A stretch of DNA of 6,211 nucleotides from JAUVIB01 sp964424545 (GTDB lineage Bacteria > Calditrichota > Calditrichia > Calditrichales > Calditrichaceae), in contig CAYRJN010000213.1 in assembly GCA_964424545.1 (NCBI GenBank), positions 1-6,211 on the forward strand. The letters are read 5' to 3'. How positions within the stretch are numbered: position 1 is the stretch's first letter; each line of letters starts with the position of its first letter. Position numbers and translations under genes: made by a program. Of the stretch, positions 1 to 4,950 are shown one piece after another. The notes under the pieces were generated by a model, which worked only from the letters and a program-made list of their open reading frames with translations, was not told the origin of the DNA and made no database searches.

Positions 1-8
1 ATTATTAA

Positions 9-113
9 TCATCTATCTAACAAAAAAATCCACAAGAAACCCAGTAGAGCCAAATTGATTAAAACCATACCCTTAAAAAAGGAGTCTATGGTTGTCCGGT
101 TTTCATCATTCAA
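9..113 (-). CDS. possible 34-residue single-span membrane protein
   Basis: I do not recognise this gene. On the minus strand a TTG codon (111-113) opens a 34-codon frame ending in TGA (9-11). The product has a short polar N-terminus (MNDENRTTIDSFFKG), then one hydrophobic stretch at about residues 16-32 (MVLINLALLGFLWIFLL), and ends in Asp-Arg. That is the layout of a small single-span membrane protein with the charged tail on one side. An in-frame stop lies a few codons upstream of the TTG, so the frame cannot be much longer. Against it: the start is TTG, there is no convincing ribosome binding site (a G-run on this strand lies about 18 bases upstream), and an AT-rich spacer can give a hydrophobic frame by chance. 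It could also be the tail of a gene broken by the repeats to its right. Confidence 0.3.
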   Translation of the reverse strand: MNDENRTTIDSFFKGMVLINLALLGFLWIFLLDR

Positions 114-132
114 TAATTTCGATATTTATCAC

Positions 133-171
133 AACCCCCTTACCCCTTTTACAAGGGGAGGTTTATTTTTT
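133..171. repeat. C/G-rich hairpin followed by a T-rich tract; terminator-like or dispersed repeat
   Basis: CCCCTT (143-148) pairs with AAGGGG (153-158) around a four-base loop. An alternative, longer pairing joins AACCCCCTT (133-141) with AAGGGGAGGTT (153-163) through a bulge. A T-rich tract (162-171) follows on the plus strand. Such CCCCCTT-type hairpins are a common intergenic repeat in several AT-rich bacterial groups. It could end plus-strand transcription, but no plus-strand gene is visible upstream in the window. Confidence 0.4.
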
Positions 172-204
172 CAGTTTTGCAAAATAGATGGAATAAGCGT
201 AAAC

Positions 205-229
205 TTTGAAATTCCGATACAATAAATTA
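205..229 (+). repeat. copy 1 of a dispersed intergenic repeat (25-base core)
   Basis: This 25-base core, beginning TTTGAAATTCCGATAC, matches positions 2779-2803 at 24 of 25 bases; the only difference is A221 against T2795. Upstream, a GTTTTGCAAAATA stretch (about 174-186) resembles the GTTGCAAAAAATA stretch in copy 3, so the family probably extends beyond the core. Unlike copy 2, this copy has no recognisable -35 box at the right distance, and it is about 240 bases from the next plus-strand gene. Confidence 0.65.
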
Positions 230-277
230 CTTGTTTTTTCCGACAACAAGGAGTAATTAAGGAATACTTCTAATGGA

Positions 278-303
278 ATTGCTTCGCGTCGTTCGCAATG
301 ACG
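278..303. repeat. small palindromic intergenic repeat of the TTGC...GCAATGACG type
   Basis: ATTGC (278-282) and GCAAT (295-299) form the outer arms of a short hairpin, with GCG (286-288) and CGC (294-296) able to pair inside. CGTC (287-290) can alternatively pair with GACG (300-303). Its wording (CTTCG...CGCAATGACG) resembles short palindromic repeats scattered in the intergenic DNA of many bacteria. Only one clear copy lies in this window, so the repeat call rests on that resemblance. Confidence 0.4.
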
Positions 304-387
304 CCTAATTGTTCATATTCTTGCTAATCGGGATAAACCCTAAGCAGAATATAGGATATAGACTCTTTAACTTTTAAATTTCCGCTC

Positions 388-405
388 GACAAAATAATTT
401 TTGTC
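388..405. promoter_or_regulatory. operator-like inverted repeat overlapping a -35 box
   Basis: GACAAAA (388-394) and TTTTGTC (399-405) are perfect 7-base inverted arms separated by TAAT. The right arm covers five of the six bases of the -35 hexamer (401-406) of the promoter for the isomerase gene. This is where a dimeric repressor would block RNA polymerase. I do not recognise it as the site of a known regulator family, and no regulator gene is visible nearby. Confidence 0.4.
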
Positions 406-428
406 AATTGCCTAAAAATCAGTATAAT
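401..428 (+). promoter_or_regulatory. sigma-70-like promoter for the isomerase-patatin unit
   Basis: TTGTCA (401-406, four of six consensus bases) is followed after 16 bases by a perfect TATAAT (423-428). Transcription would start near 434-436, leaving a leader of about 32 bases that holds the strong ribosome binding site at 454-460. It is the best promoter match in the window. It also implies that the in-frame TTG at 428, which lies inside the -10 box, is not transcribed and cannot be the start codon. Confidence 0.65.
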
Positions 429-466
429 TGGAGTACTTTGTACCACTAAAAAAAAGGAGATTTCAA

Positions 467-1021
467 TTGCAATTTTCCAAATTATTTATTTTATTGTCGG
501 CTATATTCTTAATAGGCTCGTGTTCGCAAAAAGAAGACACCGTTATTATGGAAACAAATTACGGCGTTATCAAGATAAAAGTTGATTATGATAATGCGCC
601 AAAACATGCCGCTAATTTTATAAAACTTGTAAAAAATCATTTTTATGATAATCTTCAGTTTCATCGCGTAATTCCCGGCTTTGTTATTCAGGGCGGCGAT
701 CCGTTGAGCAAAGACGACGATCCGAGAAATGACGGCACCGGAGGACCCGGATATATGATTCCTGCTGAAATTAAAGTAAAACATACGCGCGGCAGCGTTG
801 CCGCTGCAAGAATGGGCGATAAAGTAAATCCCGAAAAGAAATCAAACGGCAGTCAGTTTTACATCTGTTTGCAAAATCTGCCCCAGTTGGATAATCAATA
901 TACCGTTTTCGGAAAAGTGACAGACGGCATGGATATTGTCGATAAAATCGCCGACGTGCAAACAAATCGCATGGATCATCCTTTAACGCCCGTTATAATC
1001 GAGCGCGCGTATGTGAAATAA
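467..1021 (+). CDS. cyclophilin-type peptidyl-prolyl cis-trans isomerase, lipoprotein
   Basis: This enzyme isomerises peptide bonds before proline and helps proteins fold, here outside the cytoplasmic membrane. I place the start at TTG 467: AAGGAGA (454-460) sits six bases upstream, and the open frame reaching back to 428 would begin inside the promoter. The 184-residue product opens with a lipoprotein signal (MQFSKLFILLSAIFLIGSC), with lipobox I-G-S-C and lipidated Cys19. Ser at +2 does not suggest inner-membrane retention by the Asp rule. The cyclophilin domain spans about 25-183. FHRVIPGFVIQGGD (65-78) carries the catalytic Arg67 and Gln75, NGSQFYI (127-133) holds the Gln-Phe pair, and LDNQYTVFG (141-149) has Tyr where human cyclophilin A has His126. 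The position of cyclophilin A Trp121 is Gln140, so weak cyclosporin binding is expected. Length is normal for a single-domain bacterial cyclophilin. The patatin gene follows after 5 bases. Confidence 0.93.
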   Translation: MQFSKLFILLSAIFLIGSCSQKEDTVIMETNYGVIKIKVDYDNAPKHAANFIKLVKNHFYDNLQFHRVIPGFVIQGGDPLSKDDDPRNDGTGGPGYMIPAEIKVKHTRGSVAAARMGDKVNPEKKSNGSQFYICLQNLPQLDNQYTVFGKVTDGMDIVDKIADVQTNRMDHPLTPVIIERAYVK

Positions 1022-1026
1022 ACGCA

Positions 1027-1950
1027 ATGAAAAATTTAAAAATCGTCTTAATTCTCGGCGGCGGTGGCGCGAGAGGATTGGCGCATATCGGCGTTTTAAA
1101 AGCCCTTGAAGAGAACGGTATTACTGTTGATATGCTCATCGGCACCAGTATGGGCGCCATAGTCGGCGCCGTTTATGCGCAAAACCCGGATTCAACCCAA
1201 GTTGAAAAAAAGTTTGTTTCGTTTTTGAAAAGTGAGCGTTTTCAGTCAATCGGTATTACTCGTTTTGATAAAGAACAATCCGAACCGGACAGTCTTCTGG
1301 AGCAAATTACAAAAAAAATAAAACGGCGCGTTATTATCAACCTTGCGGCACATCGGCAAAGTCTTTTTAAGAGTGAACGTTTGTTAACGGCCATAAACCT
1401 GCTTATTGACGACGGTTTAATCGAGCAAACAAAAATACCTTTTGCCTGCACCGCGCTTGATTTAACAAAATTAGAGGAAGTTATATTCGAGTATGGAAAT
1501 ATCCGCAGAGCGGTTACGGCCAGTTCGTCCATTCCGGGTTTTTTGCCTCCGGTTAATATTGAAGATAAGCTTTATGTGGACGGCTCAATTTGCACTAATT
1601 TCCCATGGGATTATACAAGAGAACGCGGAGCGGATATAATTATTGCCGTTGACGTAACATTGAAAAATACTCAGTCGCTCAATCCCGATAATGTGATCGA
1701 CATAATAATGCGCACCAGTATCGCCGCCAATTATAAAATTAACCGACTGGCGCTTGGTAATGTGGATTTTGTCATTCGTCCCCCTCTCGGCGATATTTAT
1801 TGGAATGAATTTGACCGTTATGATTCGTTAATTGAATTGGGTTACGCAGCAACCATAAATTCGATTGAAGAAATTATTTCATTAATCCGGCGCTATAATA
1901 AATTTACAACGAAGGCCAAAAGATATATTGTAAAACTATTTAACGAGTGA
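1027..1950 (+). CDS. patatin-like phospholipase / lipid acyl hydrolase
   Basis: This is a 307-residue patatin-family serine hydrolase, expected to cleave acyl chains from phospholipids or related lipids with a Ser-Asp dyad. All family marks are present: the oxyanion loop GGGGARG (11-17), the nucleophile elbow G-T-S-M-G with Ser41, the conserved AVTASSSIPGFLPPV block (162-176), and D-G-S with catalytic Asp185. There is no signal peptide or membrane span, so it is probably cytoplasmic or peripherally attached, as in the RssA-like bacterial group. The substrate cannot be read from the sequence. The start codon lies 5 bases after the isomerase stop and has no clear ribosome binding site of its own, which suggests translational coupling and co-transcription from the promoter at 401-428. 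I see no convincing terminator after the stop. Confidence 0.92.
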   Translation: MKNLKIVLILGGGGARGLAHIGVLKALEENGITVDMLIGTSMGAIVGAVYAQNPDSTQVEKKFVSFLKSERFQSIGITRFDKEQSEPDSLLEQITKKIKRRVIINLAAHRQSLFKSERLLTAINLLIDDGLIEQTKIPFACTALDLTKLEEVIFEYGNIRRAVTASSSIPGFLPPVNIEDKLYVDGSICTNFPWDYTRERGADIIIAVDVTLKNTQSLNPDNVIDIIMRTSIAANYKINRLALGNVDFVIRPPLGDIYWNEFDRYDSLIELGYAATINSIEEIISLIRRYNKFTTKAKRYIVKLFNE

Positions 1951-2276
1951 ATCGAAAATGTTATTATTCTATCCAAAAGAAACAGAAAAAACGAACGATT
2001 GGTTGATTACTTGAATATGAAGTTCACCGACCGTTTGTGATTATGCAGCTTCTGTTATCGAAAAATCTTTATACGTTTATCATATATTCGACACGTTAAA
2101 CGTTCAAATAAAACGCTTTATAATTTTTTAAATAAAATTGCATCATTTCATTATTCGTTGCATCTAAGCACATAGATATTAAGAAAGTATTGTAAAATTA
2201 GTTTTTTCAAGACCTTACATTTAAGTTGTTTAATGCGATATATTAGTTTTTCGCTCTTAAACGGGTATTCCGACAT
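1951..2276. other. 326-base spacer with an inverted repeat; no convincing gene
   Basis: The spacer between the patatin gene and the coiled-coil gene holds no recognisable gene, RNA or terminator. Two signals stand out. ACGTTTA (2073-2079) and TAAACGT (2097-2103) are perfect 7-base inverted arms 17 bases apart, and the right arm lies within an 11-base palindrome (2093-2103). A TATAAT box follows at 2119-2124. The rest is AT-rich and otherwise featureless to my eye. Confidence 0.5.
2096..2124 (+). promoter_or_regulatory. possible promoter for the coiled-coil gene
   Basis: A perfect TATAAT (2119-2124) lies 17 bases after TTAAAC (2096-2101), which matches the -35 consensus only at its first two bases and fourth base. 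The -35 falls inside the palindrome at 2093-2103, so binding there could control it. The leader to the gene at 2277 would be about 145 bases. A nearer but poorer alternative -10 is TATATT (2239-2244). Confidence 0.3.
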
Positions 2277-2585
2277 ATGGATGTATGGAAAACGATTAAA
2301 ACAAGAATAACGAAAAATGTACAACGTGCCGGCAATAAGACCGTGGAGATGACCAAAGTAGGACGAATAAAAATTGATGTATTGGCTTTAAAAAAGGAGA
2401 TTGAAGAAAAATTTGTGGAACTGGGCGGCCGGGTTTATCATTTAAATATTGAAGGTGATAAAATAAATATTAATTCGGATAAAAAAATTCAACAATTAAT
2501 TGAACAAATAAAAGAACTTGAAGTTGAATTAAAAAATTATGAAATTGCCCTTGAGGAAATAAAAAACAAAAAAGAGAATAACTGA
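2277..2585 (+). CDS. 102-residue coiled-coil protein of unknown function
   Basis: I cannot assign a function. The product is small, highly charged and rich in Lys, Glu and Ile. Residues 1-30 are basic (K-T-I-K-T-R-I-T-K pattern). Residues 31-58 contain a helical stretch (IKIDVLALKKEIEEKFVELG) ending in GGRVYHL, and residues 66-100 form a heptad-like coiled coil (IQQLIEQIKELEVELKNYEI). It has no signal peptide, membrane span or cysteines. The plan resembles small bacterial proteins in which a similar helix precedes a coiled coil and sometimes a zinc ribbon, which is absent here. That comparison is from memory and is weak. ATG 2277 is the first possible start after an in-frame stop at 2244-2246, and its ribosome binding site is poor. 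Codon use and the ordered heptads support real coding. Confidence 0.75.
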   Translation: MDVWKTIKTRITKNVQRAGNKTVEMTKVGRIKIDVLALKKEIEEKFVELGGRVYHLNIEGDKININSDKKIQQLIEQIKELEVELKNYEIALEEIKNKKENN

Positions 2586-2671
2586 AATAATAGTTGAAGT
2601 TTTTTGGTTAACGATATAATAGAATAAATGAATGTAGCTTATTAACTTAATAATGAAAAGCGAAGCGAACG

Positions 2672-2728
2672 TTGTCATTGTCCGATCAAATCGGACTTTC
2701 CAAATATTTACAATTTAGGAAATGACAA
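2672..2728. repeat. nested inverted repeats upstream of the sigma factor gene
   Basis: GTCCGAT (2680-2686) and ATCGGAC (2690-2696) form a perfect 7-base stem with loop CAA. Around this, TTGTCATT (2672-2679) and AATGACAA (2721-2728) are perfect 8-base arms. The inner stem is not followed by a T-run, so it is not a standard terminator. It may be a structured leader, a cruciform-prone site or part of the repeat that continues to 2803. Confidence 0.45.
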
Positions 2729-2803
2729 AATTAAGATTTTTCAAAAAAATACTAAGAAATTTAGAAATATGTTGTTTTTTTGAAATTCCGATACTATAAA
2801 TTA
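2722..2803 (+). repeat. copy 2 of the dispersed intergenic repeat
   Basis: The core at 2779-2803 matches copy 1 (205-229) at 24 of 25 bases. Upstream, this copy lines up with the reverse complement of 4843-4904. Both have TGACAAA, then CAAAAAA followed by TA, then GAAATAT, then 9-10 bases, then TGAAATTCC. Spacing differs by about 8 bases in one place. The copy ends 17 bases before the sigma factor start codon and contributes a promoter -10 box. Confidence 0.6.
2772..2800 (+). promoter_or_regulatory. likely promoter for the sigma factor gene
   Basis: TTGTTT (2772-2777) and TATAAA (2795-2800) are separated by an ideal 17 bases. The -10 lies inside the repeat core. Transcription would start near 2806-2808, giving a very short leader of about 14 bases that still includes the AGG (2811-2813) ribosome binding site. 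A separate TATAAT at 2615-2620 has only a poorly spaced -35 (TTGAAG at 2594-2599, 15 bases) and is a weaker, more distant alternative. Confidence 0.45.
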
Positions 2804-2820
2804 ACCTATGAGGTATGTGA

Positions 2821-3666
2821 GTGAGTGATTTTTTTATCAGCAAGAATCAGTCATTAGAGAATTATTTAAGAGAAATTGGCGAAGTCCAATTATTAACTCC
2901 CGAAGAGGAGATTACTCTTGCGCAAAGGATTAAACAAAATGATCAAATGGCCTTAAAACGCCTCGTCAGCGCTAATCTGCGTTTTGTGGTCAGCGTGGCA
3001 AAATCGTATCAAAATTACGGGTTATCTCTGGAAGATTTGATTAACGAAGGGAATCTTGGTTTGATGAAAGCCGCCTACCGTTTCGATGAAACGCGCGGAT
3101 TCAAATTTATATCTTACGCGGTCTGGTGGATTAAACAATCCATATTGCAGGCTATCGCCGAACAATCCCGTTTGGTGCGTCTCCCCTTAAACAGAGTCGG
3201 CACATTAACTAAAATCGGTAAAGTTTACTCGATGCTTGAACAGGAATATGAGCGCGAACCCACGCCGGATGAAATAGCAAATGTTCTGGAAGTCGACAGC
3301 GGAGATATAACCGATACCATTAAAATGGCGACCCGTTCCGTTTCAATGGATTCTCCTTTGCAAAAGAATAGCGATAGCCGTTTGATCGATATTATTCAAA
3401 ACCAGCAAGATCCGGAACCGGATTCCGAAGTTATGGGCGAATCGTTGAAAGAAGAAGTGAATCATATTTTATCAACATTGACCGCCCGTGAGGCAAAGAT
3501 ATTGAAACTTTATTTTGGACTTGATGGAGAAAAGCCGCATACGCTTGAAGAAATTGGAGTTAAGTTTAAATTAACCCGTGAAAGAGTGCGTCAAATTAAG
3601 GAAAAAGCCCTAAGAAGACTGCGCCACAGCTCAAGAAGTAAGGTTTTGAGGTATTATTTAGGCTAA
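2821..3666 (+). CDS. rpoD: RNA polymerase primary sigma factor, short RpoD/SigA type
   Basis: This sigma-70 family factor directs RNA polymerase to -10/-35 promoters. The start is firm: the codon before GTG 2821 is an in-frame TGA, and AGG (2811-2813) lies 7 bases upstream. The 281 residues contain region 1.2 (about 9-42, LENYLREIGEVQLLTPEEE), region 2 (about 46-117, with the core-binding and -10 recognition blocks NLRFVVSVAKSYQNYGL, DLINEGNLGLMKAAYRFD and FISYAVWWIKQSI), region 3 (about 120-195) and region 4 (about 214-275, TLEEIGVKFKLTRERVRQIKEKALRRL, the -35 helix-turn-helix). Region 1.1 is absent and the total length is close to 280, as in Bacteroidota and related phyla where this short form is the housekeeping factor. 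A second, group 2 sigma cannot be excluded from one window, but the near-consensus motifs favour the primary factor. It ends in its own terminator. Confidence 0.93.
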   Translation: MSDFFISKNQSLENYLREIGEVQLLTPEEEITLAQRIKQNDQMALKRLVSANLRFVVSVAKSYQNYGLSLEDLINEGNLGLMKAAYRFDETRGFKFISYAVWWIKQSILQAIAEQSRLVRLPLNRVGTLTKIGKVYSMLEQEYEREPTPDEIANVLEVDSGDITDTIKMATRSVSMDSPLQKNSDSRLIDIIQNQQDPEPDSEVMGESLKEEVNHILSTLTAREAKILKLYFGLDGEKPHTLEEIGVKFKLTRERVRQIKEKALRRLRHSSRSKVLRYYLG

Positions 3667-3693
3667 GTTATTGAAATAAATACACTTTTTAGC

Positions 3694-3723
3694 AAACTCC
3701 GCTTGCGTGCGGAGTTTTTTTTT
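3694..3723 (+). terminator. rho-independent terminator of the sigma factor gene
   Basis: AAACTCCGC (3694-3702) pairs perfectly with GCGGAGTTT (3709-3717) around a six-base loop, and nine T residues (3715-3723) follow. It begins 27 bases after the sigma factor stop codon and separates it from the peptidase gene. Confidence 0.92.
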
Positions 3724-3749
3724 GTTAATTTCGTGTGTTGTGTTATGAA
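3722..3749 (+). promoter_or_regulatory. possible promoter for the M23 peptidase gene
   Basis: TTGTTA (3722-3727) and TATGAA (3744-3749) are 16 bases apart, each matching four of six consensus bases. The -35 begins in the tail of the preceding terminator. The leader to ATG 3794 would be about 38 bases. Since the upstream terminator is strong, the peptidase gene needs a promoter in this short gap. Confidence 0.35.
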
Positions 3750-3793
3750 TGAGTAAAACAGCCTAAATGCATATATTCCAAATCGGGGAGCAA

Positions 3794-4747
3794 ATGGAAG
3801 AAAAAACAAGATTCATTGTTATTTCCGGCGATCAAAAAAAATATAAAGAGTTTCAGTTTTCACGAATACAAATCATCACCTATACGCTTATCACGCTGGC
3901 AGCGGTCTTAATTATCGCCAAATTCGGCACCGACCTTTTTTTAGAGTTTAATCAGAACTCAAAAATAATCAAGTTACAAAGAACCAATAAGGTGTTACAG
4001 GGAAGACTTGCCGAAATGGACGCTAAGGTTAAAACCCTGACCAATGAAATGAAACTCATCGCTAAAAAAGACGACGAATTACGCACTATTATGGGCGTTG
4101 AAAAATTGAGTTCCGACGTTAGAAACGTAGGTATTGGCGGGGCGCGTTATAACTACGACTTAATAGACGATGTTTCCGGCTTTGATGAAAACGCTATCCT
4201 GAATAAACAATTGACGGAAATCGCCAAATTAGAGCGAGAGGTTTCTTTAGAAAAAGAAAGCTTTCATTCGTTATTACTAACCTTTGAGAAGAAACAGGAC
4301 TCCATTGCCTATCTGCCTTCAATACGCCCCGTTTTACGCGGCACCATATCAAGCGGTTTCGGTATGCGCAGGCATCCCATGTATCATATTATGCGTTATC
4401 ATGAAGGCTTGGATATCTCTGCGCCGACAGGTACGCCTATTTACGCCACGGCTAACGGCATCGTAAGCTATGCCGGCAGAATGTCGGGATATGGTAAAAT
4501 GGTCAAAATAGATCACAAATACGGCTACAGTACACGATACGGCCATATGTCTAAAATATTAGTACGAAACGGTCAAATCGTTAAAAAAGGCGAGAAAATA
4601 GGAGAAGTAGGTAATACGGGCGTTTCAACGGCTCCGCATGTCCACTATGAAGTTCGTTATCACGGACAACCGCAAAATCCGGTCAATTATTACTTTGACG
4701 ATATTATTCTAAACGAACAAGTCATCGCTAACGCTAATGCAAATTAA
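3794..4747 (+). CDS. membrane-anchored M23 family peptidoglycan endopeptidase
   Basis: This is a zinc metallopeptidase of the LytM/MepM kind, expected to cut peptide cross-links in the cell wall. I choose ATG 3794 because GGGGAG (3785-3790) lies just upstream, although only 3 bases away. An in-frame ATG at 3767 would add nine residues without a binding site. In the 317-residue numbering, one membrane span lies at about 25-43 (IQIITYTLITLAAVLIIAK), followed by a periplasmic coiled coil at about 57-105 and a second helix at about 134-168. The M23 domain runs from about 183 to 302. The metal and catalytic residues are all present: His203 and Asp207 in H-x-x-x-D (HEGLD), His251 in YGHM, and His282 and His284 in H-V-H. 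It should therefore be active, unlike degenerate EnvC/NlpD-type activators. The tail is Ala-Asn repeats. The gene appears monocistronic between two terminators. Confidence 0.92.
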   Translation: MEEKTRFIVISGDQKKYKEFQFSRIQIITYTLITLAAVLIIAKFGTDLFLEFNQNSKIIKLQRTNKVLQGRLAEMDAKVKTLTNEMKLIAKKDDELRTIMGVEKLSSDVRNVGIGGARYNYDLIDDVSGFDENAILNKQLTEIAKLEREVSLEKESFHSLLLTFEKKQDSIAYLPSIRPVLRGTISSGFGMRRHPMYHIMRYHEGLDISAPTGTPIYATANGIVSYAGRMSGYGKMVKIDHKYGYSTRYGHMSKILVRNGQIVKKGEKIGEVGNTGVSTAPHVHYEVRYHGQPQNPVNYYFDDIILNEQVIANANAN

Positions 4748-4776
4748 AAAAAAGCCGCTTTAAAGCGGCTTTTTTT
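4747..4776. terminator. palindromic, probably bidirectional terminator
   Basis: GCCGC (4754-4758) and GCGGC (4765-4769) pair around the self-complementary TTTAAA. The flanking A-run (4746-4753) and T-run (4770-4776) extend the symmetry. It overlaps the last base of the peptidase stop codon. Because the A-run reads as a T-run on the minus strand, it can also stop the convergent transporter transcript, though that gene's stop lies about 175 bases away. Confidence 0.92.
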
Positions 4777-4842
4777 ATATTCATATCATTGTGTAAATCC
4801 TTCTGCAACAACACATATAAAAATATATTTCTATGCATAATG

Positions 4843-4904
4843 GTATTGGAATTTCAGAAAATGACATATTTCAACCATTTACATTATTTTTTGCAACTTT
4901 GTCA
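4843..4904 (-). repeat. copy 3 (diverged, inverted) of the dispersed intergenic repeat
   Basis: Read on the minus strand, 4843-4856 gives TGAAATTCCAATAC, one base different from TGAAATTCCGATAC in copies 1 and 2. Further upstream on that strand come GAAATAT, CAAAAAATAA and TGACAAAG, in the same order as in copy 2. The conserved edge past the core (ATAAATTA) is largely lost here. It lies downstream of the transporter stop and is in the same orientation as that gene. TGACA (4862-4866) and TGTCA (4900-4904) can also pair. Confidence 0.45.
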
Positions 4905-4950
4905 GTTTTTCATTTCATGAATTGTATATTTTTATTCTTTCAGACAAAGG

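Noticed and set aside
88..222. Plus-strand frame of about 44 codons from ATG 88 with GGAG at 81-84.
   Set aside because: The ribosome site is too close, and the frame runs through the C/G-rich hairpin and into the dispersed repeat core. It is most likely translated repeat DNA and conflicts with the minus-strand candidate.
428..466. Extended N-terminus of the isomerase.
   Set aside because: It lies at or before the likely transcription start and would put a charged extension in front of a normal lipoprotein signal.
1951..2040. An open stretch of 29 codons directly after the patatin stop, in the same frame, ending at TGA 2038-2040.
   Set aside because: It reads plausibly as protein, but the patatin family normally ends near here, there is no start or ribosome binding site, and 29 open codons can occur by chance. 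Read-through of the TGA is not otherwise supported.
2586..2615. AACT...AGTT pairing followed by T6 after the coiled-coil gene as a terminator.
   Set aside because: The stem is only four base pairs with no G/C-rich core, too weak to call.
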